The notes: generated from the sequence alone by a model not told the origin. DNA of 64,000 bases from Sporosarcina psychrophila (GCA_020742515.1 DYWT01000200.1:1-64000), one strand, 5' to 3'; counted from the stretch's first letter, positions 51,266-61,255 are shown. Program-made: numbers and translations.

Positions 51266-52241
51266 CTTTTGCTCTTTTCAACTGAGTCCTTTCAAATGTG
51301 ACGGCATTTAGCTGTCCGCCAAGTATCAAAATGATAGCTGAGAAATATAACCACATCATTAATACAATAATCGCTCCAATACTACCATATGTACTCGAAT
51401 AGCTTCCGAAGTTACTGACATAGTAGGAGAAACCAAGTGATGTCAGAATCCAGCCTACCGTAGCAAATAGCGCTCCTGGTAGCACACTTATAAAGTGAAT
51501 CTTCAAGTTAGGTACCAGCCAATAAATCAGCGAAAATACGAAGAAGATTAGTACAGGCGGAACGATCCAGCGCAAATTGCTCCACAAAGTGATGAATCCT
51601 TCTTCAAGTCCCATATAAGAGAATACTAGTACGCCAATCTGCTGTCCAAACACTGGTAATACAAGGGCTACTACTAGGACGGCTATGAGCAAAACTGTAA
51701 AGACGACTGACATCCCCCGAGCAACTACGAATGAACGTGATTCTTCTGTAAAATAGGAACGGTTCAAAGCTTTAGTAAGAGCATTCATACCTTTAGATGC
51801 TGACCACACTGTTGCAAGCGCACCAATTGACAATAAGCCACCATTTCGGTTTTTTAAAATATCACTTAGTGTATCTTCAATAAGCATAGCAACACTCTCA
51901 GGCGCATAATCTCTAATCAACAAGAAAATTTCTGCCTGATCAAGATTTAAAAAAGGAAGAAGCGTCATTATAAAGATTAATAGAGGAAATAATGACAACA
52001 GGAAAAAGAAAGCGAGTTGCGAGCCAAGGCCCGTTACATCGACTTTTTTTATCCGGACAAGAAGTTCTTTCAAAAATCCAGTTTTTGTCGTGACATCGAA
52101 TTCTTCAAGGTCGCCTTCTTTTACATCATCTAAAAATTTCATGGCTGCAGTATCTGCCATAAAGCCATCTGTTTTCTTCTTTTGCTTCCCAGCCTTTGCT
52201 CTTGGGATTGGCGTAGGTGTTGAACGATCATTATCCTTCAA
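51243..52241 (-). CDS. YihY/BrkB-family membrane protein
   Basis: 332 residues from TTG 52241, which has AAAGGGGTGA 7 bases upstream. A GTG at 52271 overlapping the previous stop codon (GTGA) is an alternative start and would add 10 residues. A basic, charged N-terminal region of about 70 residues precedes six membrane spans with family blocks ALAFFFLLSLFPLLIFIMTL-like (QLAFFFLLSLFPLL), VWSASKGMNALTKALN and YGSIGAIIVLMMWLYFSA. The family (once called RNase BN) has no settled function. It is downstream of a YtxH-like gene in the same operon. Confidence 0.9.
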   Translation of the reverse strand: MKDNDRSTPTPIPRAKAGKQKKKTDGFMADTAAMKFLDDVKEGDLEEFDVTTKTGFLKELLVRIKKVDVTGLGSQLAFFFLLSLFPLLIFIMTLLPFLNLDQAEIFLLIRDYAPESVAMLIEDTLSDILKNRNGGLLSIGALATVWSASKGMNALTKALNRSYFTEESRSFVVARGMSVVFTVLLIAVLVVALVLPVFGQQIGVLVFSYMGLEEGFITLWSNLRWIVPPVLIFFVFSLIYWLVPNLKIHFISVLPGALFATVGWILTSLGFSYYVSNFGSYSSTYGSIGAIIVLMMWLYFSAIILILGGQLNAVTFERTQLKRAKAKSNAVM

Positions 52242-52267
52242 ACTTTCGTCACCCCTTTCAACACTTT

Positions 52268-52648
52268 TCACTTTTTTGAATCAATATTATCCTCCGATGG
52301 AGTTTCACTGACAATTGACTTGTATTCATCTTTCGACTCAACAAACGCATCCTTCGTATCCATGACTAAATCTTTTACTTGTGGTGTTAATGTTTTCAAC
52401 TCTTCTACCTGCTCCTTAATATAAGATGCATCACCCGATAGTTGCTTGAAGACCGACTGATATTTATCTTTCTTCTCCTCCAGTTTCCATTTGAGCACAT
52501 CAGGATTTTTCGAATAAAATTTCATTTCCGTTATATAGTCGTTTGATTTCTTGACTAGTTGATTTCTTGTACTCCGATCGAACATGCTTACAATCGCACC
52601 TGTAAGTGCACCAAAGATAATAAATTTGCCAAATTTGCTATTACCCAT
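52268..52648 (-). CDS. YtxH-like stress/envelope protein
   Basis: 126 residues. A short glycine-containing hydrophobic N-terminus (KFIIFGALTGAIVSMFD) is followed by a long charged helix (EVKFYSKNPD-like region, KEQVEELKTLTPQVKDLVMD). This is the YtxH/gas-vesicle-like layout of small membrane-associated stress proteins. GGAGGG precedes the ATG. It ends with a 4-base overlap to the longer possible start of the YihY gene, so the two form an operon. Confidence 0.7.
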   Translation of the reverse strand: MGNSKFGKFIIFGALTGAIVSMFDRSTRNQLVKKSNDYITEMKFYSKNPDVLKWKLEEKKDKYQSVFKQLSGDASYIKEQVEELKTLTPQVKDLVMDTKDAFVESKDEYKSIVSETPSEDNIDSKK

Positions 52649-52874
52649 TATAAACCCTCCATTTCAAACTCTTTCGCATATACAATTATACCCCACAAGA
52701 AAGAAAAACAAACAAGTTGTCGGAACTATAAAAATAAAGCTTGACGAATGCCGTAAATTTTCGGAATATTAACAATAACGGTAGGGAAATTTAGAGATTG
52801 AGAGGATGTGAGGTATCAACGAATACTATGCAAATTAATGTTGCACCTAAAACATATCAACTGGGGGTAATGGG

Positions 52875-54233
52875 ATGGATGGATTAACTACTTTTTTGGA
52901 TAAGGCCAGCGGATTTATTTGGGGACCGCCTTTGCTTATTCTTCTCGTTGGAACGGGGATCTTTTTAACAGTAAGACTAGGACTTATTCAAATACGTATG
53001 TTACCTTATGCACTAAAACTCGTTTTCTCAAGAAATCAGGATAAAACATCGGAAGGTGATATTTCACACTTCCAGGCACTTATGACAGCGATGGCGGCCA
53101 CAGTCGGTGTTGGGAATATCGTCGGAGTTGCGACAGCAATTTACTTCGGCGGACCGGGCGCAGTGTTCTGGATGTGGATGGCCGGATTCTTCGGAATGGC
53201 TACAAAATACGGAGAAGCAATTCTTGCAGTTAAATATAGGGTCAAGGATGCCAATGGACAAATGGCTGGCGGACCAATGTACTATCTTGAACACGGTCTG
53301 AAAATGAAATGGCTCGGCGTCTTATTCGCTATTTTTGGCGCGATTGCAGCATTCGGGATTGGTAACGGAACACAATCGAAGGCAGTTGCCGATGTCTTGA
53401 ATTCAACGTTTAATGTTCCGCATTGGATTACAGGAGCCATTCTTGTCGTTCTAGGTGGAATGGTTATTATTGGAGGCATTAAAACGATCGGTAAGGTTAC
53501 ATCGTTTTTCGTCCCGGTTATGGCAGGTTTCTATTTAATCGCAGGTTTAATCGTAATGATTTTGAACTTCAACTTGATTCCAGAAGCTTTTGCAACGATA
53601 TTCAAATTTGCGTTTACTGGTGAAGCGGCTGTTGGGGGCGCAATCGGTGCGGCCATCCGTTTCGGGGTTGCACGCGGGCTCTTCTCCAACGAGGCAGGTC
53701 TTGGGTCTGCTCCAATTGCTGCTGCTGCAGCTAGAACAGACTTACCAGGTCGTCAAGCACTCGTTTCCATGACACAAGTATTATTCGATACCCTAGTTAT
53801 CTGTTCAATTACCGGAGTAACTATCGTCATGTCGGGTATGTGGAAAGACAAGAGCATTGAAGCCGGTTCTCTTACAGCTGCAGCGTTCGGTGAGTTTCTT
53901 GGAAACGCAGGACCGATTGTTGTTGCAATTGGATTGATATTCTTTGCGACATCTACAATTTTCGGATGGGCCTATTACGGAGAGAAATGTTTCCAATACT
54001 TGTTCCCGAATCCAACGGTTTTGATTTACTACCGCATCGTATTTATTGCAGTCATCTTTATAGGAGCTACCGCGACTCTTGATGCAGTTTGGTTGTTCGC
54101 AGACGTCATGAATGGGCTGATGGCAATACCGAACTTAATTGGGCTTCTCGGATTGTCCGGTGTCATCGTCTTTGAAACAAAACGTTTCAATGCAAAACTC
54201 AAAGAAGAAAGGGAAGCCGCAAAACGAGGATAA
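52875..54233 (+). CDS. Sodium:alanine/glycine symporter, AgcS family
   Basis: 452 residues and about eleven membrane spans. Family hallmarks are LTVRLGLIQIRMLPYALKL-like block near residue 35, then AMAATVGVGNIVGVATAI, GGPGAVFWMWMAGFFGMATKYGEA shown here in part, AGGPMYYLEHGL, RGLFSNEAGLGSAPIAAAAA and STIFGWAYYGEKCFQYLF. It imports alanine or glycine with sodium, like AlsT. It is a single gene; the following 170 bases hold the promoter of the DUF1128 gene. Confidence 0.93.
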   Translation: MDGLTTFLDKASGFIWGPPLLILLVGTGIFLTVRLGLIQIRMLPYALKLVFSRNQDKTSEGDISHFQALMTAMAATVGVGNIVGVATAIYFGGPGAVFWMWMAGFFGMATKYGEAILAVKYRVKDANGQMAGGPMYYLEHGLKMKWLGVLFAIFGAIAAFGIGNGTQSKAVADVLNSTFNVPHWITGAILVVLGGMVIIGGIKTIGKVTSFFVPVMAGFYLIAGLIVMILNFNLIPEAFATIFKFAFTGEAAVGGAIGAAIRFGVARGLFSNEAGLGSAPIAAAAARTDLPGRQALVSMTQVLFDTLVICSITGVTIVMSGMWKDKSIEAGSLTAAAFGEFLGNAGPIVVAIGLIFFATSTIFGWAYYGEKCFQYLFPNPTVLIYYRIVFIAVIFIGATATLDAVWLFADVMNGLMAIPNLIGLLGLSGVIVFETKRFNAKLKEEREAAKRG

Positions 54234-54404
54234 TCTACTGTTGTCTAGGTAATTATGAAATCTCGTACTGTGTGAAGGAATTCAACTGCAGTTTACTTAC
54301 TGATCTTGGCTGAATAGCCACTTCCACTTTTGTTCTTCAATTTGACAGTTCGGGAGAATAGTGAAATGATAAGTCCAAAAGAGCAATGGAAGGTGGACAA
54401 AACT

Positions 54405-54626
54405 ATGGATTTATCTAACCCGACATCAGAAAATGTGATCTATATGATTGAGAAGATTACAGAAAAACTTCGTATGGTTAATTCAGCTGCATTAAAAGCG
54501 GAGAATTTCAGTACTTCTAAATATGAAGATTTGCATTATATGTATAAAATGGTTATGAAACGGGATACGATTACACCAAATGAAATGCAAGCAATTGCAG
54601 CAGAACTTGGTACACTACGAAAATGA
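54405..54626 (+). CDS. DUF1128 family protein (YfkK-like)
   Basis: 73 residues from ATG 54405, with GAAGGTGG upstream; the frame extends 25 codons further without a ribosome site. The product is helical, with SENVIYMIEKITEKLRMVNS at the start and YMYKMVMKRDTITPNEMQAI at the end, matching the short DUF1128 proteins of Bacillales. Function is unknown. A TTGACA near 54346 with AATGAT 17 bases later may be its promoter. A strong terminator follows directly. Confidence 0.88.
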   Translation: MDLSNPTSENVIYMIEKITEKLRMVNSAALKAENFSTSKYEDLHYMYKMVMKRDTITPNEMQAIAAELGTLRK

Positions 54627-54630
54627 CAAT

Positions 54631-54674
54631 AAAAAAAGATTCACCGGGTTGAATTAACCGGCGAATCTTTTTTT
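54631..54674. terminator. Bidirectional terminator between DUF1128 and motB genes
   Basis: AAAAGATTCACCGG pairs with CCGGCGAATCTTTT with A and T runs on both sides; it touches the motB stop codon. Confidence 0.88.
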
Positions 54675-55440
54675 ATTCAACTGCTGTCCCATCTTCTAAG
54701 ACAAGTGGCTGGATAAGTACTTCTACCCGACGATTTTTGCTTCGTCCTTCAGCTGTTCCATTCGATTCGATCGGCTGAAACTCGCCGTATCCTTTAGCAC
54801 TGAATAAAAGTGGATTGATTTCTTCATTTCTCACAATACTTTTCAAAAAGTTAACAGCTCTCATTACGCTGAGCTCCCAGTTTGATTGAAATTGTGCATT
54901 TCCGATTGGAACATTATCCGTATGACCAGTAACGACGATTTGACGAGGCGGGTCAAAAACAAGAAGGTCCGCAATATCATCTGCAACCCCTTTGTATTCC
55001 GGCTTAATATCCGCCCTCCCCGGACTAAAGAGGATACTATCCCTAATCGTTACCAACAGTCCTTCATCCGTCAGTTTTGTTTCAAACTGATTCTCCAATT
55101 CGTTAACTGCAATATAGTCATCAACTCTGTCCTGTATTTCACCAAGCGACTTCTGATCTTCTAAATAGGATGCATTCTCATCGTTGGAACCAACTGAATC
55201 TTTCGGTATCGGGACTGTTGTAGGCGCTGCATTGTCCATCACGCCTTGCCCGCTGTCAAATATTTCACTGAACACAGCTGACATCTGTTTTAGTTTGACT
55301 TCATCTACCGAACTTGAGGCAAACAGCACGATAAATAACGCGAGAAGAAGAGTCATAAGGTCGGAGTATGGCAAAAGCCAAGATTCATCTATATGGTGAT
55401 CATCCTTTTTTCTCTTACGTCTCTTCGACAACCTGGCCAT
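54673..55440 (-). CDS. motB: Flagellar stator protein MotB
   Basis: 255 residues from ATG 55440, chosen because the family begins MAR followed by basic residues; AAGGGGG abuts it, and TTG 55431 would have better spacing. One membrane span carries the ion-channel aspartate (ESWLLPYSDLMTLLLALF). A linker follows, then an OmpA-like peptidoglycan-binding domain (about 140-245: VTGHTDNVPIGNAQFQSNWE, AKGYGEFQPIESN, RSKNRRVEVLI). The channel sequence is closer to B. subtilis MotB (proton) than to MotS. It overlaps motA by 26 bases. Confidence 0.93.
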   Translation of the reverse strand: MARLSKRRKRKKDDHHIDESWLLPYSDLMTLLLALFIVLFASSSVDEVKLKQMSAVFSEIFDSGQGVMDNAAPTTVPIPKDSVGSNDENASYLEDQKSLGEIQDRVDDYIAVNELENQFETKLTDEGLLVTIRDSILFSPGRADIKPEYKGVADDIADLLVFDPPRQIVVTGHTDNVPIGNAQFQSNWELSVMRAVNFLKSIVRNEEINPLLFSAKGYGEFQPIESNGTAEGRSKNRRVEVLIQPLVLEDGTAVE

Positions 55441-56230
55441 CCCCCTTATCCGCTGAATTCGCTGTAGACAGTTTTCGACGTTCTTCCGCGGATAGGTAGG
55501 AAGAAAGTTTCTGCTCAATGACGCGCGGCGCCTCTCCTTCAAGAACTGAAAGAACCCCTTCGATCATCATTTTCTTCTGTCTTACCTCTTCGTGTGATTT
55601 ACGTTTTAATTTATTCGCAAATGGGTGCCAGAGTACATAACCCGTAAAAATACCAAGTAGCGTTGCTATGAAAGCTGCGGAAATGGCATGGCCGAGTGCA
55701 TCAATGTCATTCAAATTACCAAGTGCAGCAATCAGACCTACCACCGCTCCCAATACTCCAAGTGTAGGGGCATACGTTCCCGCCTGAGAGAATATTTGTG
55801 CTCCCGCGGAATGCCGGTCTTCCATAGCTTCCACTTCTTCACTTAGCACATCACGAATATAATCGGCGTTTTGTCCATCAATTGCGAGGCCCAAACCATT
55901 TTTCAAAAACGGGTCATTTATTTCGTCAGTTTTAGCTTCAAGTGATAATAATCCTTCGCGACGTGCAATGTCTGCCCACCCTGAAAACATACGTATGATG
56001 TCAGAGTCGGAAGCAAGTTTTTGTTCTTTAAAAAGCACGCCAAATAATTTAGGTACACGTTTTAACTCATTCATTGGAAATGCAATGATAACAGCTGCAA
56101 GCGTTCCTACAATTATTATTAGTATAGCTGCCATATTAAATAAGCTATCTACCGGGACACCTTTCATCGTCATACCGACAAGAAGTGCAACAAACCCTAA
56201 TACTAGACCAATTACTGTTGATAAATCCAT
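55415..56230 (-). CDS. motA: Flagellar stator protein MotA
   Basis: 271 residues with four membrane spans. Cytoplasmic charged loop residues for rotor contact lie between spans 2 and 3 (SGWADIARREGLLSLEAKTD). The later spans contain AGTYAPTLGVLGAVVGLIAA and HAISAAFIATLLGIFTGYVL. With MotB it forms the torque-generating stator. GGAGGG precedes the ATG. The pair lies apart from other flagellar genes, as in many Bacilli. Confidence 0.94.
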   Translation of the reverse strand: MDLSTVIGLVLGFVALLVGMTMKGVPVDSLFNMAAILIIIVGTLAAVIIAFPMNELKRVPKLFGVLFKEQKLASDSDIIRMFSGWADIARREGLLSLEAKTDEINDPFLKNGLGLAIDGQNADYIRDVLSEEVEAMEDRHSAGAQIFSQAGTYAPTLGVLGAVVGLIAALGNLNDIDALGHAISAAFIATLLGIFTGYVLWHPFANKLKRKSHEEVRQKKMMIEGVLSVLEGEAPRVIEQKLSSYLSAEERRKLSTANSADKGDGQVVEET

Positions 56231-56415
56231 AGTTGACCCTCCAAATATTCCATTCTTCTTCTTATTTCGGCATCTTAAGACTATTCTTTAGAAGAGGTGA
56301 AGTATTAAATAGTTGAGATTTTCCATAACGTCACATTTCGTCTATTATATTCGACGTTGCAGGCAGGGCTATTAAATTGGTACTATTAAGAAGATAAAGA
56401 AAGGAGTAATTATTC

Positions 56416-57648
56416 ATGTCCACTTTTGAAAAACAACTATCCCGCTACGCTAAACTTGCAGTGCAGGTTGGGGTCAACATTCAACCTAACCAATACCTTT
56501 ACATCAGCGCGTCTACTGAAACTGCAGAATTCGTCCGTCTCGTCACCGAAAATGCGTACGATGCAGGTGCGCGTCAAGTATTTGTAGATTGGTCTGATGA
56601 TACTGTTTCCCGACTTCGTTTCGAAAAAGCGCCTGCCGACTCTTTTTCCGAATTCCCTGAATGGAAAGTAATGGAGCGCGAACAACTTGCGGAAAAAGGG
56701 GCTGCATTCATGAGCATCGTTTCCCAAAGCCCCGACCTATTAAACGGCATCGATTCAACGCGCATTGGAGATTCCCAAAAAGCCACGGGTATTGCACTCG
56801 ACAAATATCGTCAGTACGTACAGTCTGATAAAATCAGTTGGACTGTAATAGCTGCTCCTTCCAAAGCATGGGCAGCTAAAGTGTTCCCGGATTTATCGGA
56901 AGAAGAACAGGTTACTGCGCTTTGGACTGCTATATTCAAAGCAGTCCGTACAGACAAGCAAGACCCTGTACAAGAATGGGTTAACCATGATAATAATTTG
57001 CATGCTAAAGTTGACTACTTGAATGAAAAAAGATATCGCAAACTTCATTATAAAGCGCCTGGCACTGACCTTATCGTTGAATTGCCAGAAGGCCACTTAT
57101 GGTGCGGAGCTGGTAGCGTCAATGAAAAGGGACACACTTTCATGGCGAATATGCCAACGGAAGAAGTATTCACTGTTCCTTTGAAAACGGGTGTCAATGG
57201 CTATGTATCAAGTACTAAACCATTAAGCTACGGCGGCAATATCATCGATAACTTCAAAATTACATTTGAAAATGGACGAGTTGCTGACGTATCCGCCGAA
57301 CAGGGGCAAGACGTCCTACAACGTCTGATTGATACCGATGAAGGCGCAAAACATCTTGGTGAAGTCGCCCTTGTTCCCCATGCATCACCGATTTCACAAT
57401 CAGGTTTGCTCTTCTATAATACACTGTTCGACGAAAATGCTTCGAATCACTTTGCGCTTGGGAGTGCGTATGCATTTTGTATTGAAGGCGGCAAAACAAT
57501 GTCACGTGAAGAGTTAGTGGAAAATGGTTTGAACCAATCTATTACTCACGTTGACTTCATGGTTGGTTCTGATAATATGGATATTGATGGGATACATGAC
57601 GATGGTTCAACAGAGCCAGTATTCCGCAAAGGTAACTGGGCTTTCTAA
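56416..57648 (+). CDS. M29 family aminopeptidase (AmpS/aminopeptidase II type)
   Basis: 410 residues, typical for the family. Metal ligands occur in the C-terminal half: the glutamate in LPEGHLWCGAG and NMPTEEVFT, GEVALVPHASPISQSG, NHFALGSAYAF and THVDFMVGSDNMDIDG. These enzymes release N-terminal residues from peptides in the cytoplasm using two cobalt or zinc ions. AAAGGAG precedes the ATG. It is a single gene. Confidence 0.93.
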   Translation: MSTFEKQLSRYAKLAVQVGVNIQPNQYLYISASTETAEFVRLVTENAYDAGARQVFVDWSDDTVSRLRFEKAPADSFSEFPEWKVMEREQLAEKGAAFMSIVSQSPDLLNGIDSTRIGDSQKATGIALDKYRQYVQSDKISWTVIAAPSKAWAAKVFPDLSEEEQVTALWTAIFKAVRTDKQDPVQEWVNHDNNLHAKVDYLNEKRYRKLHYKAPGTDLIVELPEGHLWCGAGSVNEKGHTFMANMPTEEVFTVPLKTGVNGYVSSTKPLSYGGNIIDNFKITFENGRVADVSAEQGQDVLQRLIDTDEGAKHLGEVALVPHASPISQSGLLFYNTLFDENASNHFALGSAYAFCIEGGKTMSREELVENGLNQSITHVDFMVGSDNMDIDGIHDDGSTEPVFRKGNWAF

Positions 57649-57756
57649 GAAACGTCACAATTACTAAAAACATTTTATGAAACCCTTAAAACTTTTGGTT
57701 TTTTATTGTATAATGAAGACAGTATCAAATTATCATAGTCGAGAGGGGTCATATAT

Positions 57757-57897
57757 ATGGGCTTGATGTTTACTACAGTTATCGGTTTCGCAGTTTGTCT
57801 CGGTATGGCAGCAACGTTCACAATGCACTATCTTTCTTCAGCTATGCCATCTGCTGACGCTTCTACAATTGATCCAAAACCAGATACGAAATTCTAA
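57757..57897 (+). CDS. Small membrane protein, 46 residues
   Basis: ATG 57757 follows GAGAGGGG by 7 bases, and the frame stops at 57897 directly before a terminator. The first 30 residues form one hydrophobic helix (MFTTVIGFAVCLGMAATFTM) and the rest is polar (SADASTIDPKPDTKF). A TATAAT at 57708-57713 is a likely -10 element. Codon use looks coding and the unit is a complete promoter-gene-terminator cassette. No family was recognised. Confidence 0.7.
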   Translation: MGLMFTTVIGFAVCLGMAATFTMHYLSSAMPSADASTIDPKPDTKF

Positions 57898-57929
57898 GAG
57901 TTGCCTCTCGGCAACTCTTTTCTTTTTAT
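57896..57929 (+). terminator. Terminator of the 46-residue gene
   Basis: AGAGTTGCC pairs with GGCAACTCT and is followed by TTTCTTTTT. Confidence 0.88.
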
Positions 57930-58060
57930 ATATTTTCTAGTATGATAAAACCAAACTAAAAAATCAATGGGTTTCATTCACCACTGATTATTCTGCTTTC
58001 CTTCAAATCTTGAATTTCTCGTTAAGGCGGGATAAATAAAAACTTACAGAATGGGAGTAT

Positions 58061-58639
58061 ATGATGACAATTCTTTCAGAAATCCTTAAGTTTAATGAAA
58101 CATTCGTAACCGAAAAAAAGTATGAACAGTACGCAACAACAAAATTTCCCGACAAACGAATTGTAGTTCTGACTTGTATGGATACAAGGCTGACTGAATT
58201 ATTGCCTAAGGCGATGAACTTAAAAAATGGCGACGCGAAAATCATTAAAAGTGCCGGCGCAGTTGTCACACATCCATTCGGTGGTATTATGAGAAGCCTA
58301 CTAGTGGCAGTTTACGAACTGCAGGCCGATGAAGTTTACATTGTTGGACATCACGATTGTGGAATGAGCGCTGTCGATACAGAGCGTATTATAGAAAAAA
58401 TGGTCCATCGCGGGATTGATGAAAACATTTTTAAAACGCTTAAGTATTCGGGTGTCGATATGGAAGATTGGCTGCATGGGTTTGGTGATGTGATCGAAAG
58501 CGTCAAGATGAGTGTCGATGCTGTACGGAATCATCCCCTTATGGATAAAAAAGTAGCTGTCCATGGACTTGTTGTCCACCCTGATACTGGAAAACTCGAT
58601 ACAATTATTGACGGCTACAAATTTAATACCGTAAAATAA
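58061..58639 (+). CDS. Beta-class carbonic anhydrase (YtiB-like)
   Basis: 192 residues. Zinc ligands and catalytic residues are seen in VLTCMDTRLTEL (Cys and the Asp-Arg pair) and in VGHHDCGMSAVD (His and Cys). The GDAKIIKSAGAVVT strand is typical. It interconverts CO2 and bicarbonate, feeding carboxylases. Two adjacent ATG codons follow GGGAG; either could start. It is short like the YtiB branch and has no membrane segment. Confidence 0.9.
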   Translation: MMTILSEILKFNETFVTEKKYEQYATTKFPDKRIVVLTCMDTRLTELLPKAMNLKNGDAKIIKSAGAVVTHPFGGIMRSLLVAVYELQADEVYIVGHHDCGMSAVDTERIIEKMVHRGIDENIFKTLKYSGVDMEDWLHGFGDVIESVKMSVDAVRNHPLMDKKVAVHGLVVHPDTGKLDTIIDGYKFNTVK

Positions 58640-58665
58640 ATTCGACCTATTTCCCGGGAAATATA

Positions 58666-58706
58666 CAAAAGCCGATTCCTTTTTTACAGGAACCGGCTTT
58701 TTATTT
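58666..58706. terminator. Bidirectional terminator between carbonic anhydrase and GNAT genes
   Basis: AAAAGCCGATTCC pairs with GGAACCGGCTTTT, with T-runs on both strands. Confidence 0.85.
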
Positions 58707-58740
58707 TAGCTGATAATCTCCGCAATGCGCTCTTACCCTT

Positions 58741-59286
58741 TCAAAAATCATCCTCCACTATTGCGTAAATATAATGATCTTCCCAAACACCGTTAATGTA
58801 TAGAAGTTTGCGCAACAGTCCTTCTTGGAGGTATCCGGACTTCTCCAGAACTTTTAACGAGCCGCCATTACGGGGAGACACATAGGCCTCTACCCGATGT
58901 AAGGCGATTTTCTCGAAAGCAAATTTAGTGACAAGGTTGACTGCTTCCGTGCCAATACCCCTGCCCGTTTCACGTTCATCGATTGAATAGCCGACAAAAC
59001 CGCTGGAAAAAGGGAGTCTTTTGATGCTGTAAAGCGAGATATGGCCAATCAGCTTACTGGTGGCCGACTCAAAGATTCCGAAGTTATACTCTCTGCGGTC
59101 CCTCATTTGATAAATCGACTCCCTGATTTTCTCCCTTTGGACTGCTACAGTAAAATAACTGCTTTCATGCCGCGGTTCGAAAATAGACCAATATTCAATA
59201 TTAGCCTTCAGCAATTTTGTAAAGATAGAGGCGTCTTCCTCCGTCAATATTCGTAAGTAACAAGTTTGCCCTTCAAGCAAAATCAA
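58741..59286 (-). CDS. GNAT acetyltransferase, RimJ/RimL family
   Basis: 181 residues from TTG 59286, 8 bases after AAAGGGTG. It has the RimL-type layout: LRILTEEDASIFTKLL at the start, FGIFESATSKLIGHISLYSI, the acetyl-CoA loop in RETGRGIGTEAVNLVTKFAF and VSPRNGGSLKVLEKSGYLQEGLL. Members acetylate ribosomal-protein or other N-termini, or small molecules. It begins 7 bases after the oligoendopeptidase gene, so the two are one operon. Confidence 0.88.
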   Translation of the reverse strand: MILLEGQTCYLRILTEEDASIFTKLLKANIEYWSIFEPRHESSYFTVAVQREKIRESIYQMRDRREYNFGIFESATSKLIGHISLYSIKRLPFSSGFVGYSIDERETGRGIGTEAVNLVTKFAFEKIALHRVEAYVSPRNGGSLKVLEKSGYLQEGLLRKLLYINGVWEDHYIYAIVEDDF

Positions 59287-59293
59287 TTCATAT

Positions 59294-61096
59294 TCACCCT
59301 TTTACCGAAGTAAGTTCCAAGAACTCCTCTACATCTTTCACGCATAGTGCTACGCCTTTTGCCCAGAACTCTTGTTTTGTAATATCCTCACCAAGGTGTT
59401 TCATCGCAAGATCTTCAACACTCATAACTGCAGTGTCCCGCAAAAGCGCCATATATTTCTGTTCAAATCCTGCGCCGTCTTCTAAAGCTTTCGCATAAAT
59501 GCTCAAGGAGAACAAATAACCAAACGTATACGGGAAGTTATAGAATTGCACACCCGTAATATAGAAATGGAGTTTCGAAGCCCAGAAATGCGGATGAACT
59601 GTATCAAGAGCATCCCCGTATGCTTCTTGTTGTGCTTCTGCCATTAATTCGTTCAATCTAGCTGCCGGCACAATACCACTTTTGCGTTCTTCATAGAACC
59701 TTGTTTCGAAAAGAAATCTTGCATGGATATTCATAAAGAATGCTACACTACGTTGAATTTTGTCTTCCAGCAACGCAATTTTTTCATCCTTCGTTTCCGC
59801 GGCTTTCACTGCAGCATCTGCGACAATCATCTCCGCGAATGTCGATGCTGTTTCAGCTACTCCCATCGCATATTGACGATTCATCCAATGGACGGGGCGC
59901 AGCGCGTATGAATGAAACGCGTGGCCTAGTTCATGGGCAAGTGTTGCAACATTTGACATGGTGCCACTATAGGTCATGAATATACGGGACTGTTCGGACA
60001 CCGGCATACCCGTACAGAAACCGCCTGGACGTTTATTCGGACGGTCTTCCGCCTCAATCCAGCTATCTTCAAAAGCCTGACGGGAAAACGCTTCTAACTC
60101 TGGTCCAAATTCACCAAAATGCTTTAAGATAAATTCTGCGCCTTCTTGATAGGACATCTTTTTTGTCGATGCTGTTACTGGTGCATCAATATCATACCAG
60201 TTCATCTTTTCAGTACCTAGCATTCTCGCCTTCACCTTTAAGTATTCGACAAACGGCGCTTTATTTGCACCAATTGCTCCCCACATCGCGTCAAGTGTTT
60301 CTTCACTCATCCGATTACGAAGAAGAGGTTCTTTTAATACCGAATTCCAGCCTCGTTTTTTGTAAACTTCCAGTCTAAAGCCAGCAATGTGATTTAAAGC
60401 CGATGCAAAGAAATCTTCTTTCCCTTCCCAAGCTTCTTCCAATGCCTCAAATGAGCTTTTTCGTACGTTTGCATCTTCATGTGAACTTAGGTTATTCGCC
60501 TGGCCTACAGAAAGTTCTTTTTGCTCCCCAGCCAATTCAATTTTTATTTTTATATCGCCGACGAGCATGTCATATAACTGCCCCCAGCCATGATAGCCGT
60601 CGACGCTTAGTGAGGTAATTAAACTCTCTTCCTGTTCGGATAGTTTCAATTCGACTTCTTCACGCCACTCGTTCAGTACAAATGCAAACTCTTTGAGTTC
60701 GTCCGACTCGATTAACCCATTCCATGTATCCTCATCCGCTTTTGCAAGTGTTTGCCTAATTTTAAGCCCGACCGTAGAAAAGCGTGCCCCAAGTGAGCCC
60801 GTTTCACCTTGCAGTTGTAATGCTTTTTTATCTGTTGTATCTGCCGCAAGGAAACACCCGATAACAGCGCCTGCTTGCGACAGATTAAGTGCAACCTCTT
60901 TCAGGGATTCAATTAGAATTGACACTTCTTTTGCTACATCTGCTGACTTAGGAACTAGAAATGCAGATGCCGTTTCTTCTAATGAACTGAGACTTTCTTT
61001 CAGATTATCCAAGTGTGTTCGCAATTCTTGTGATCCACTTCCACCTTTAAAAAACACATCAAGATCCCACACTTCTGAATACATTTTTTGCGTCAT
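59294..61096 (-). CDS. M3 family oligoendopeptidase (PepF type)
   Basis: 600 residues, the length of the shorter PepF-like branch. The zinc motif HELGHAFHSYA lies near residue 385, with the third ligand glutamate 25-30 residues later in VAETASTFAEM. Also seen are FCTGMPVSEQSRIFMTYSG and the C-terminal FPYTFGYLFSLSIYA substrate tunnel segment. These cytoplasmic enzymes cut peptides of about 7-17 residues. CAGGGGGA precedes the ATG. Confidence 0.93.
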   Translation of the reverse strand: MTQKMYSEVWDLDVFFKGGSGSQELRTHLDNLKESLSSLEETASAFLVPKSADVAKEVSILIESLKEVALNLSQAGAVIGCFLAADTTDKKALQLQGETGSLGARFSTVGLKIRQTLAKADEDTWNGLIESDELKEFAFVLNEWREEVELKLSEQEESLITSLSVDGYHGWGQLYDMLVGDIKIKIELAGEQKELSVGQANNLSSHEDANVRKSSFEALEEAWEGKEDFFASALNHIAGFRLEVYKKRGWNSVLKEPLLRNRMSEETLDAMWGAIGANKAPFVEYLKVKARMLGTEKMNWYDIDAPVTASTKKMSYQEGAEFILKHFGEFGPELEAFSRQAFEDSWIEAEDRPNKRPGGFCTGMPVSEQSRIFMTYSGTMSNVATLAHELGHAFHSYALRPVHWMNRQYAMGVAETASTFAEMIVADAAVKAAETKDEKIALLEDKIQRSVAFFMNIHARFLFETRFYEERKSGIVPAARLNELMAEAQQEAYGDALDTVHPHFWASKLHFYITGVQFYNFPYTFGYLFSLSIYAKALEDGAGFEQKYMALLRDTAVMSVEDLAMKHLGEDITKQEFWAKGVALCVKDVEEFLELTSVKG

Positions 61097-61255
61097 TATA
61101 ATTCCCCCTGATTCATTCTAAATTTTCCAAAAACACCTCTTGATTATAACATGAATATTCGGCAAGCGAAATATTACAATTGTGACGGAAGGTTCATACT
61201 TTCCTTCGCAGGTTCTCCCATTCCTCTGTATACTGTTCAGTAGGAGGATTTAAAT